Below are positions 35,386-43,130 of a stretch of DNA of 64,000 nt, one piece after another. The notes below the pieces were generated by a model. It was given only the letters and a program-made list of their open reading frames with translations, had not been told where the DNA came from and did no database searches. This DNA comes from JAKPAM01 sp047601745 (lineage in GTDB: Bacteria; Pseudomonadota; Gammaproteobacteria; Burkholderiales; Burkholderiaceae_E): contig JASGIS010000001.1 in NCBI GenBank assembly GCA_047601745.1, positions 3,100,001 through 3,164,000 on the forward strand, written 5' to 3'. Each line of letters begins with the position of its first letter. Positions within the stretch are counted from its first letter, which is position 1. Both the position numbers and the translations under genes were made by a program.

Positions 35386-38300
35386 TTATGTCACCGGGCT
35401 GCGGCGCAGGCGCCTGGCGGCCAGGTCGTCCAGCAATGTGTACAACACCGGCACGACGATCAGCGTCAGCAGCGTGGAGGCGATGACGCCGCCGATCACC
35501 GCGTGGGCCATCGGCGCCCGCTGTTCGGCGCCTTCGCCGGCGCCGATCGCCAGCGGCACCATGCCGAAGATCATCGCCAGCGTGGTCATCAGGATCGGCC
35601 GCAGACGGATCTCGGCGGCGTCCAGCAGCGACTGCGCGCGTTCGACGCCGCGGCGGCGCGCCTGGTTCGCGAAATCGACGAGCAGGATCGCGTTCTTCGT
35701 GACCAGGCCCATCAACATGATCAGGCCGATGATCGAGAACAGGTTCAGCGTGCTGCGCCAGGCCAGCAGCGCGACGACGACGCCGATCAGCGCCAGCGGC
35801 AGCGAGGCCATGATCGCCAGCGGTTGCACGAAGCTGCCGAACTGCGAGGCCAGGATCATGTAGATGAACACGACGGCCAGCGCCAGCGCCTGCACGGCGA
35901 AGCCGAAGCTCTCGGCCATGTCGCGGGTGGCGCCGCCGGTGGCGAAGCGGTAGCCGGGCGGCAGCTCGAGCCGCGCCAGCGCGTCCTGGATCAGCAGGCC
36001 CGCGGTGCCCGAGGCGATGCCGTCGGCATTGGCCGAGATCAGGATCTCGCGGGTCAGGTTCTTGCGGTTGATCTGCGTCGGGCCGAAGCCCGGCACGAAG
36101 TCGGCGACCTGGCGCAGCGCGACCATCCGCGGACCGGTGCCGGCGCTGGCACCGGCGCCGGCTTCGCCGCCGTCACCGGCGCTAGTGCCCTGGGCCAGCA
36201 GCGTGATCCGTTCGAGGTCGCCGATCGTGCTGCGCGCGTCCTGCGGCAGGCGCACGTTGACGTCGTAGTTCTCGTCATCGGGGGCGCGCCAGGTCGTCGC
36301 CGCCTCGCCGGCCAGCAGCGGGCGCAGCGCCTGGCTGATCTGGCCGACGCCCACGCCCAGGTCCGAGGCGAGCTGCCGGTTGACGTCGACGGTGATCGTC
36401 GGCTTGGACGGTTTGGCGCTGGTGTCGATCTCGACGATGCCCTGGCTCGGCGCGAGCGCGTACTGCCGGCGCAGCGTTTCGTTGATCCGTGCGATCTCGT
36501 CGAGCGCGCGCTGCGCGATGCGTTCGAGCTGCGCGATGTCCTGGCCCTGCACGCTGATCTGGATCGGCTTGCCCGAGCCCATCGTGTTGAAGGTACCGAG
36601 GTCGGTCAGCGTCACGCCGGGGATCTGCATCAGGCGCTCGCGCACCGGCAGGCGCATCTGCGCGACCGACAGCGGCCGCTGGTGGCGGGGGACCAGGCGC
36701 GCGAACAGCGTCGCGTAGTTCTTGCCCTGGACGGTGCCGGTGTTGATCGTCGCGTAGGTGTCGATGACGCCCGGAAATTCGCGCAGCGCGGCTTCGACCT
36801 GCCGCACCTTGTCCTGCGTCAGCGCGAGCGACGAGCCGACCGGCGTGTACATCATCAGGTAGAACTCGTTGTTGTCCGAGACCGGGACGAACTCGGTCCC
36901 GACGACCTTGACCAGCGGGATCGAGCCGGCCATCGCGGCGAACGCGATCAGCAGCGTCAGCGCGCGGTGGCGCAGGCCCCAGCGCAGCAGCGCGACATAA
37001 GCGCGCTCGAGGCGCGTCATCAGCGACTGGAACCCGCGCAGCAGCCGCGCGACCGGGCCGTTTCCGCGCGCGCCGTGCGCGTCCGGGTCGCGCCAGAACG
37101 CCGACAGCATCGGGTCGAGCGTGAACGACACGAACATCGATAGCAGCACGGCGAACGCCACGGTCACGCCGAACTGCTTGAAGAAGCGGCCGATGATGCC
37201 GCCCATGAAGCCGATCGGCAGGAACACCGCGACGATCGTGAACGTCGTCGCCATCACCGCCAGGCCGATCTCGGACGTGCCGTCGAGCGACGCGCGGCGG
37301 TGGTCCTTGCCCAGGCCCAGGTGGCGCACGATGTTCTCGCGCACGACGATCGCGTCGTCGATCAGCAGGCCCACGCAGATCGACAGCGCCAGCAGCGAGA
37401 CGACGTTGATCGAGAACCCCATCGCGTACATGACCAGGAAGGTGCCGATCAGCGAGATCGGCAGCGTCAGCCCGGTGATCACCGTCGAGCGCCACGACGA
37501 CAGGAACAGGAACACGATGACGATCGTCAGCACCGCGCCCTCGACGATGTTCTGGCGCACGCCGGCCACCGAGTTGCGGATCGACGTCGATGCGTCGCGG
37601 ATGACCGTCAGCACGACGTCGTCGGGCACGTCGCCGCGCGCCTTCAGCGCGGCGGCCATCCGGCGGATCTCGTCGACGACGGCGATCGTGTTCTCGTCCT
37701 GCGCCTTGACGATGTCCAGCACGATCGCGCGTTGTCCGTCGATCAACGCCGCGTTGACCTCCTCCTGCTGGCCGTCGACGACCCGCGCGAACTGCGACAG
37801 GTAGACCGGCTGCCCGCCGCGGCGGGCGACGATCAGCCGATCGAAATCGCGCACCGACGTCATCCGCGCGTCGATCTGCACGACCTGCTCGCGGTCGCGG
37901 CTGGTCAGCGTGCCGGCCGGCAACTGCTGGTTGTCGGCGCGCAGCACATCCAGCACCTGGTCGACGCCGATCTTCAGCGCTTCCATGCGGGCCGGATCCA
38001 GTTCGATCTGCACCTCGCGCTTGACGGCGCCGACCAGCGTGACGCTGCCGACGCCGCGCGCGTTCTCGAAGCGGCGCTTGACGACCTGGTCGGCCAGCGT
38101 CGTCAGCTCGCGCGGCGAGCGCTGCGGCGAGCGGATCGCGACCGACACGACCGGCGCGTCGTCCGGGTTGAAGCGCGTGACCAGCGGCTCCTTGACCTCG
38201 TCGCGGAACTGCGGCCGGACGATCGCGACTTTCTCGCGCACGTCCTGCGTCGCCCTGGCCGGATCGACGGACAGATCGAAGCGGATGATGACGACCGACT

Positions 38301-38562
38301 GGCTCTCGTACGAGCGGGACGACAGTTCGTAGACGCCGCTGATCGTGTTGACCTGCTCCTCGATCTTGCGCGTGACGTCGGCTTCGACGACCTCGGGCGA
38401 CGCGCCGGGGTAAGCGGTCGACACGACGACGATCGGGAACGTGACGTCCGGCAACTGCTCGACCGGCAGCCGGTAGTACGAGAACAAGCCCAGCACGACG
38501 AACGCGACCATCACCATCGTGGCGAAGACCGGCTGGCTGATCGAGACGCGGGTGAACCACAT
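35386..38562 (-). CDS. RND-family efflux pump inner-membrane transporter
   Basis: A 1,058-residue HAE1-type transporter in the inner membrane, driven by the proton gradient. It starts with the typical FTRVSISQPVFATMVMVAFVVLGL and continues with AYPGASPEVVE, GLLIDDAIVVREN (the Asp pair of TM4), a second porter domain and GLVTKNAILLVDFAN in the second half. It exports drugs, detergents or metabolites with the adaptor gene upstream and TolC downstream. It resembles MdtB/MdtC-type pumps more than AcrB, but substrate range is not readable. It is 19 bases from the adaptor gene. Confidence 0.93.
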   Translation of the reverse strand: MWFTRVSISQPVFATMVMVAFVVLGLFSYYRLPVEQLPDVTFPIVVVSTAYPGASPEVVEADVTRKIEEQVNTISGVYELSSRSYESQSVVIIRFDLSVDPARATQDVREKVAIVRPQFRDEVKEPLVTRFNPDDAPVVSVAIRSPQRSPRELTTLADQVVKRRFENARGVGSVTLVGAVKREVQIELDPARMEALKIGVDQVLDVLRADNQQLPAGTLTSRDREQVVQIDARMTSVRDFDRLIVARRGGQPVYLSQFARVVDGQQEEVNAALIDGQRAIVLDIVKAQDENTIAVVDEIRRMAAALKARGDVPDDVVLTVIRDASTSIRNSVAGVRQNIVEGAVLTIVIVFLFLSSWRSTVITGLTLPISLIGTFLVMYAMGFSINVVSLLALSICVGLLIDDAIVVRENIVRHLGLGKDHRRASLDGTSEIGLAVMATTFTIVAVFLPIGFMGGIIGRFFKQFGVTVAFAVLLSMFVSFTLDPMLSAFWRDPDAHGARGNGPVARLLRGFQSLMTRLERAYVALLRWGLRHRALTLLIAFAAMAGSIPLVKVVGTEFVPVSDNNEFYLMMYTPVGSSLALTQDKVRQVEAALREFPGVIDTYATINTGTVQGKNYATLFARLVPRHQRPLSVAQMRLPVRERLMQIPGVTLTDLGTFNTMGSGKPIQISVQGQDIAQLERIAQRALDEIARINETLRRQYALAPSQGIVEIDTSAKPSKPTITVDVNRQLASDLGVGVGQISQALRPLLAGEAATTWRAPDDENYDVNVRLPQDARSTIGDLERITLLAQGTSAGDGGEAGAGASAGTGPRMVALRQVADFVPGFGPTQINRKNLTREILISANADGIASGTAGLLIQDALARLELPPGYRFATGGATRDMAESFGFAVQALALAVVFIYMILASQFGSFVQPLAIMASLPLALIGVVVALLAWRSTLNLFSIIGLIMLMGLVTKNAILLVDFANQARRRGVERAQSLLDAAEIRLRPILMTTLAMIFGMVPLAIGAGEGAEQRAPMAHAVIGGVIASTLLTLIVVPVLYTLLDDLAARRLRRSPVT

Positions 38563-38581
38563 GAGGGCGTCGCCGCGGCCG

Positions 38582-39877
38582 CTAAGGACGCGCGGCGTCG
38601 TCGACGCGCACCGGACTGCCGGCCCGCAGCGTGCCGAGGTCGGCGGCGACGATCAGTTCGCCCGGCTGCAGGCCTTCGGTGATCTCGACGCGTGCGCCCG
38701 TTCCAGCTTCCGCCCCGGCTCCGGCTCCAGTTCCGGCTCCAGTTCCAGTTCCAGTTCCCGCGCGCGTTCCCGCTCCGGCTTCCGTTCTCGCGCCGCCGTC
38801 CGGATCCCGGTCGCTCCGGCCGCTTCCGCCGGCGGCATCGCGCAGGCCGACACGCACGTCGCGTTCGACCAGCCGGTCGCCGTCGATCGCGTAGACGAAC
38901 AGGCGGCCGGCGACGTCGCGCACCGCGGCCTCGGGCACGACGATCGCGCCGTCGCGAGCGGCGGTCACCAGCCGGCCCTGCGCGAACAGGCCGGCGCGGA
39001 TCCGCGGGTCGCGGTTGTCCAGCCCGATGTAGACCGGGATCGAGCGCGTGCCGGCCTGGGTGCCGGGCGCGATGCGCACGACCTGGCCGAGCTGCGGCGT
39101 ATCGATACCTTCGATGTGCAGCGTGACGTCCTGGCCGACGGCGACCGCGCCGATCTCGCTGGCCGGCACCGGCGCCTCGATCTCCATCCGCGACAGGTCG
39201 ACCAGCGAGACGAGCCGGTTGTCGGGCGAGACCTTTTCGCCGGGCTGCGCGAAGCGTTCGGCGATGACGCCGGAGAACGGCGCGGTGACCGTCGCGTCGC
39301 GCAGCGACTTGCGCGCCATCGTCAACTGCGCGCCGGCGGCATCGCGCGCGCCGAGCAGCGCCTCGTACGCGTAGCGGGCGTTGTCGTGCGCGCTCTGCGA
39401 GATGAAGTGCCTGGCCAGCAGTTGCGTGTTGTCGTCCAGCGAGCGCCGCGCCTGGGCGAGCTGCGCCTCGATCTGGCGCAGTTGCGCTTCGCGCTCCTTG
39501 ATCCGGTACTCGAAGTCGACCGGGTCGATCCGCGCGATCAATTGGCCGGCCTTGACGACCGAGCCTTCGCGCACCGGCAGCTCGCAGATCTCGCCGGCCA
39601 CCTTGGCGCGTAGCACCGTCTGGTTGACCGGCCGCAGCGTGCCGGTCAACGGGATCGAGCGCGCGATCCGCGTCGGCGCCACCCGTATCAGGTCGCGCGG
39701 GCCGAAGCTCAGCAGGCCGGCGGGGGCATTCGCCGGCGCACCGGACGCGGCCGCCGCCGCCGGCGTGGGGTGGGCGGCGATCGCCTTGGCTCGGCGCTGA
39801 TAGGTCAGGTAGCCGCCGGCCGCCAGCGCGATCAGCACGATCCCGATAACGACCGTCCCGCGGTAGCCGGGTCTCAT
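38582..39877 (-). CDS. RND efflux periplasmic adaptor (membrane fusion protein)
   Basis: A 431-residue adaptor linking the RND pump to TolC. It has an N-terminal membrane anchor (VVIGIVLIALAAGGYL), the lipoyl-type half VRPV... LRAKVAGEICELPVREG, a helical hairpin (KEREAQLRQIEAQLAQARRS), and the second lipoyl half VTAPFSGVIAERFAQPGE. Near the C terminus a run of Gly/Ala/Thr repeats (GTGTGTGAGTG type) interrupts the membrane-proximal domain, which is unusual for the family. It lies between tetR (7 bases away) and the pump gene. Confidence 0.92.
   Translation of the reverse strand: MRPGYRGTVVIGIVLIALAAGGYLTYQRRAKAIAAHPTPAAAAASGAPANAPAGLLSFGPRDLIRVAPTRIARSIPLTGTLRPVNQTVLRAKVAGEICELPVREGSVVKAGQLIARIDPVDFEYRIKEREAQLRQIEAQLAQARRSLDDNTQLLARHFISQSAHDNARYAYEALLGARDAAGAQLTMARKSLRDATVTAPFSGVIAERFAQPGEKVSPDNRLVSLVDLSRMEIEAPVPASEIGAVAVGQDVTLHIEGIDTPQLGQVVRIAPGTQAGTRSIPVYIGLDNRDPRIRAGLFAQGRLVTAARDGAIVVPEAAVRDVAGRLFVYAIDGDRLVERDVRVGLRDAAGGSGRSDRDPDGGARTEAGAGTRAGTGTGTGAGTGAGAGAEAGTGARVEITEGLQPGELIVAADLGTLRAGSPVRVDDAARP
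38697..38790 (-). repeat. 6-bp-unit low-complexity insert in adaptor gene
   Basis: Imperfect repeats of GGCTCC/AGTTCC hexamers on the plus strand encode a GT/GA-rich peptide in the adaptor. The unit keeps reading frame. It sits between the conserved barrel and the C-terminal EITEGLQPGELIV strand, so it is probably a surface loop. Confidence 0.7.
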
Positions 39878-39884
39878 CGGGTCC

Positions 39885-40694
39885 TCACGGGCGTCGTCTG
39901 CGGCTGGCCGCGGTCGGCGGCGCGGCGGCCGGCGCGATGGTCGGCGCGGCGATCGGCTTGGCGCTCGGTTTGGCCCTCGGCAGCGGATGCGGCGTCAGCG
40001 GCCGCGCGTCGGGGCGCAGCATGTCGTGGATCGCCGCCAGTTGCAGGGCCGACAGGTGCTCGATCGAATGAGGCGAGGACGTCGCGCAGACCGGGTCGAA
40101 CGAATGCATCCATACCGCCTTGAGCACCGGCGCGGCGATCCACAGGCTGGCGAACGCGCTCGCGTCGATCCGGCGGAACTCGCCGCGGGCGATGCCGCGC
40201 TCGATCAGCGCGACCAGCGAGCGGACGGTCGGCCTGACGACTTCCTCGTGGAAGAAGCGCGTGACCTCGGGAAAGTTCGCCGATTCGGCGATGACCAGCT
40301 TGAGGATCGGCGATACCCGCGTGCCGACGAAGCGTTGCCAGAACTCGGCGAAGAACTGCGTCAGCAGCGTGTCGCTGGCGATCGCGTCGTCGGCCAGCCG
40401 GCGCTGCAGGCTTTCGAGCCAGTCGACGACGCCCGAGCGCACGACCGCCTTGAACAGGTCTTCCTTGCTGGGGTAATACAGGTACAGCGTTCCCTTGCTG
40501 ACGCCGGCGGCGCGCGCCACGTCGTCGAGCCGCGTCGCCGCGAAGCCGTGCTCGGCGAACATCGCCCGCGCCGCCTCGAGCAGTTCGGCCGGGCGATAAT
40601 CCTTGCGTCGCTCCCATTTGAGCGGGCGCGGGGCGCGGGGCGCCGGCGGCGTTCGCGGAGCGGCCCGCTTGTTCGCGGGCGAGGGGGCACGCAT
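39885..40694 (-). CDS. TetR/AcrR-family transcriptional regulator
   Basis: A 269-residue regulator from ATG 40694. The DNA-binding helix-turn-helix is clear (AARAMFAEHGFAATRLDDVARAAGVSKGTLYLYYPSKEDLF), after a basic, proline-rich tail of about 30 residues; the ligand domain contains FAEFWQRFV and IAESANFPEVTRFF. A C-terminal tail of about 30 residues is Ala/Pro/Arg-rich. It probably represses the adjacent efflux operon and itself. ATG 40724 is also in frame, but it lies inside a 14-bp palindrome that looks like an operator, so I prefer 40694. A much longer frame to 42320 is a shadow of the thi genes. Confidence 0.9.
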   Translation of the reverse strand: MRAPSPANKRAAPRTPPAPRAPRPLKWERRKDYRPAELLEAARAMFAEHGFAATRLDDVARAAGVSKGTLYLYYPSKEDLFKAVVRSGVVDWLESLQRRLADDAIASDTLLTQFFAEFWQRFVGTRVSPILKLVIAESANFPEVTRFFHEEVVRPTVRSLVALIERGIARGEFRRIDASAFASLWIAAPVLKAVWMHSFDPVCATSSPHSIEHLSALQLAAIHDMLRPDARPLTPHPLPRAKPSAKPIAAPTIAPAAAPPTAASRRRRP

Positions 40695-40709
40695 GTTCGT
40701 GACAGTAAC

Positions 40710-40723
40710 TGACCGGCGGGTCA
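40710..40723. promoter_or_regulatory. Candidate TetR operator (palindrome)
   Basis: TGACCGGCGGGTCA is an inverted repeat of TGACC / GGTCA with a 4-base centre. It lies 16 bases upstream of the chosen tetR start at 40694 and between tetR (minus) and thiO (plus). TetR regulators of RND pumps often bind TGAC-N-GTCA-like palindromes. No experimental support. Confidence 0.5.
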
Positions 40724-40826
40724 TTTTCGGAGAGCCATTCTTGTTGTTTCCGTCTTGGGTGTCAATGACCGGCGTGCCGTCCGGGCGGGCGCCGGGTCGA
40801 CCGTCCGTCGGCCGGGGGGGCGCGCG

Positions 40827-41939
40827 ATGAGGATCGGGATCGCCGGCGCGGGGCTGGCCGGTCGGCTCGCAGCCTGGCGGCTGGTCCTGGCCGGCCATGA
40901 CGTGACCGTCTTCGATCCGGCCGACGGGCCGGAGCGCGGCCCCGTACGCTTCGCCGGGCCCGAGGCGCGGGCCGACGATCCGGCGATCGCGCCGGCGGCC
41001 GGCTGGACCGCCGCCGGCATGCTCAGTCCGATCGCCGAGCTCGAGACGGCCGACGCCGAGGTCTTCGCGCTGGGCCTGCGCTCGCTGGACCTGTGGCAGC
41101 GCTACGAGGCGCAGTTGTCGGGACCGATCGGCCTGAGGCGGGCCGGCAGCCTGATGCTGGCCTACGGCTCGGACGCCGGCGCGGCGCGGCGCGTCGTCGA
41201 TGCGCTGACCGCGCGCGCGCCGGCCGCGCATCGGCCCGAGCCGATCACGCTCGAGCGGCTCAGGACGCTGGAGCCCGACATCCATGGTCCGGCGCTGGCC
41301 TGGGAGCTGGCCGGCGAAGGGCAGGTCGACGCGGTGCTGGCGATGCGCGCGCTGGCCGACGCCGGGGCCGCGCGGGGCGTGCGGTTCCGCTGGGGCGTGC
41401 GCGCGGCGCCCGGCGACGGCTGGATCGACGTCGAGCCGCCGGCGGGTGCCGACGCGCCGGCGGATGCCGGGCGCCATCGCTTCGATCACGTGATCGATGC
41501 GCGCGGCGTCGGCGCGCGGCCGGACCTGCCGGTGCGCGGCGTGCGCGGCGAGATTTTCTGGCTGCACGCGCCCGGCGTGCGGCTGGGGCGGCCGCTGCGC
41601 CTGCTGCATCCGCGCCACCGCGTGTACCTGGTGCCGCGCGACGGTGACCGGATCGTCGTCGGCGCCAGCGAGATCGAGAGCGAGGACCGGTCGGCGCCGT
41701 CGCTGCGCAGCACCGTCGAGCTGCTGGCGGCCGCGCATTCGGTGATGCCCGCGCTGGCCGAGGCGCGCGTGATCCGCCAGGACGTGAACCTTCGCCCCGC
41801 AATGCCCGATAATCTTCCGGTCATTTCGCACCGCGCCGCGTCGACAGCGATCAACGGCCTGTTTCGGCACGGCTGGCTGATCGCCCCGGCTCTCGTGGAA
41901 AAAGCGCTCGGCGCATTGATCGGATTTCCGCATGACTGA
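40827..41939 (+). CDS. thiO: Glycine oxidase ThiO
   Basis: An FAD-dependent amino-acid oxidase of about 370 residues that supplies dehydroglycine for the thiazole ring of thiamine. The FAD-binding start IGIAGAGLAGRLAAWRL and VTVFDPADG are visible, then GWTAAGMLSPIAE, and a C-terminal GLFRHGWLIAPALVEKAL resembling the FAD-ribityl loop. ATG 40827 begins the FAD motif. The gene overlaps thiS by 8 bases and lies in the usual thiO-thiS-thiG order; thiE is not seen in this part. No TPP aptamer was recognised upstream. Confidence 0.88.
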   Translation: MRIGIAGAGLAGRLAAWRLVLAGHDVTVFDPADGPERGPVRFAGPEARADDPAIAPAAGWTAAGMLSPIAELETADAEVFALGLRSLDLWQRYEAQLSGPIGLRRAGSLMLAYGSDAGAARRVVDALTARAPAAHRPEPITLERLRTLEPDIHGPALAWELAGEGQVDAVLAMRALADAGAARGVRFRWGVRAAPGDGWIDVEPPAGADAPADAGRHRFDHVIDARGVGARPDLPVRGVRGEIFWLHAPGVRLGRPLRLLHPRHRVYLVPRDGDRIVVGASEIESEDRSAPSLRSTVELLAAAHSVMPALAEARVIRQDVNLRPAMPDNLPVISHRAASTAINGLFRHGWLIAPALVEKALGALIGFPHD

Positions 41940-42159
41940 CATCGCATCGACCGGCACCGCCGTCCGGATCCTCGTCAATGGCGAGCCGCGGCAGACCGGC
42001 ACCCTCAACCTGGCCGCCTGGCTCGACGCCGAAGGCCTGGATGCCGCGACGGTCGCCACGGCCGTCAACGGCGAATTCGTGCCGCGCGCGTCGCGCGACG
42101 GCGTTACGCTGCGCGACGGCGACCGGCTCGACGTGTTCCGCGCGATCGTCGGAGGCTGA
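41932..42159 (+). CDS. thiS: Sulfur carrier protein ThiS
   Basis: A 75-residue ubiquitin-like protein. It has VRILVNGEPRQ at the start, TVATAVNGEFVPR in the middle and ends in VGG, the C-terminal Gly-Gly that is adenylated and turned into a thiocarboxylate for thiazole synthesis by ThiG. It overlaps thiO and is 4 bases from thiG. The N-terminal extension of about eight residues is slightly longer than typical. Confidence 0.93.
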   Translation: MTDIASTGTAVRILVNGEPRQTGTLNLAAWLDAEGLDAATVATAVNGEFVPRASRDGVTLRDGDRLDVFRAIVGG

Positions 42160-42163
42160 GACC

Positions 42164-43102
42164 ATGCACGACTTCTCTGTGCCCGCGGCCGAAGGGCCGT
42201 CTTCCGCTGCGCCGTTGCCGTCGGCGCCGGCGTCGGCGTCGCTGTCGCCTTCGTCGTCGTCGTCGTCGTCACCGCTCTCGTCGCCGTCATCGCTCTCGTC
42301 GCCGCTGTCACCCTCGTCACCCTCGTCGTGGCGGGTCGGCGGCGTCGAGCTGAACAGCCGTTTCTTTCTGGGCACCGCCGGCTATCCGTCGCCGCAGGTG
42401 CTGCAGCAGGCGATCGAAGCCTCGGGCGCGCAGGTCGTCACCGTCGGGCTCAAGCGCCAGCTCGCGCACGGCGGCGCGGCCAGCGATTTCTACGCGCTGA
42501 TCCGGGCCAGCGGCGCGCGGCTGCTGCCGAACACGGCTGGCTGCACGACGGCCCGCGAGGCGACCACGCTGGCGCGGATGGCCCGCGAGCTGTTCGGCAC
42601 CACCTGGATCAAGCTCGAGGTCGTCGGCGACGACTACACGCTGCAGCCCGATCCGTTCGAGCTGGTCAGCGCTGCGCAGGAACTGGTGCGCGACGGCTTC
42701 GAGGTGTTTCCGTACTGCACCGACGACCTGGTCACGTGCCGCCGCCTGCTCGATGCCGGCTGCACGGTGCTGATGCCCTGGGGCGCGCCGATCGGCTCGG
42801 GCCAGGGGCTCATCAATCCGTTCGCGCTGAAGACGCTGCGCGCGCGGTTGCCCGACGTGCCGCTGATCGTCGATGCCGGTATCGGCTCGCCGATGGATGC
42901 GGTCCAGGCGATGGAGCTGGGTTACGACGCGGTGCTGCTGAACTCGGCGGTCGCGCAGGCGACCGATCCGGTGCGGATGGCGCGCGCGTTCCGGCTGGCG
43001 GTCGAGGCGGGCCGGCTCGCGTGGGAGGCGGGCGTGATGGCCGAGCAATCGATGGCCGTGCCGACGACGCCGGTGACCGGGCGGCCGTTCGTGCTCGGCT
43101 GA
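42164..43102 (+). CDS. thiG: Thiazole synthase ThiG with serine-rich N-terminal extension
   Basis: A TIM-barrel enzyme of 312 residues, about 50 longer than usual, that makes the thiazole phosphate from DXP, dehydroglycine and ThiS thiocarboxylate. The core starts at WRVGGVELNSRFFLGTAGYP; the Schiff-base lysine lies in TWIKLEVVGDD; other landmarks are LPNTAGCTTAREA and VDAGIGSPMDAVQAMELG. Before the core lie about 55 residues of Ser/Pro/Ala low complexity encoded by TCG-type repeats (42221-42330). ATG 42164 follows thiS by 4 bases. A start near the core is not available as a good ATG, so the extension is probably translated. Confidence 0.93.
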   Translation: MHDFSVPAAEGPSSAAPLPSAPASASLSPSSSSSSSPLSSPSSLSSPLSPSSPSSWRVGGVELNSRFFLGTAGYPSPQVLQQAIEASGAQVVTVGLKRQLAHGGAASDFYALIRASGARLLPNTAGCTTAREATTLARMARELFGTTWIKLEVVGDDYTLQPDPFELVSAAQELVRDGFEVFPYCTDDLVTCRRLLDAGCTVLMPWGAPIGSGQGLINPFALKTLRARLPDVPLIVDAGIGSPMDAVQAMELGYDAVLLNSAVAQATDPVRMARAFRLAVEAGRLAWEAGVMAEQSMAVPTTPVTGRPFVLG

Positions 43103-43130
43103 GGGTCGCCGGGCCCTGGTCCGGCGTCGC

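Noticed and set aside
35374..38682. Plus-strand frames opposite the RND pump (35374-37143 and 37300-38682)
   Set aside because: Shadow frames with biased composition; the pump on the minus strand is unambiguous.
33223..39877. The RND pump operon as exporter of the adhesin
   Set aside because: It is a separate operon with its own TolC and a drug-type HAE1 transporter; the adhesin operon has its own adaptors and channel.
40725..42320. N-terminal extension of the tetR frame to 42320
   Set aside because: It runs antisense through thiO and thiS with no homology; TetR begins near 40694.
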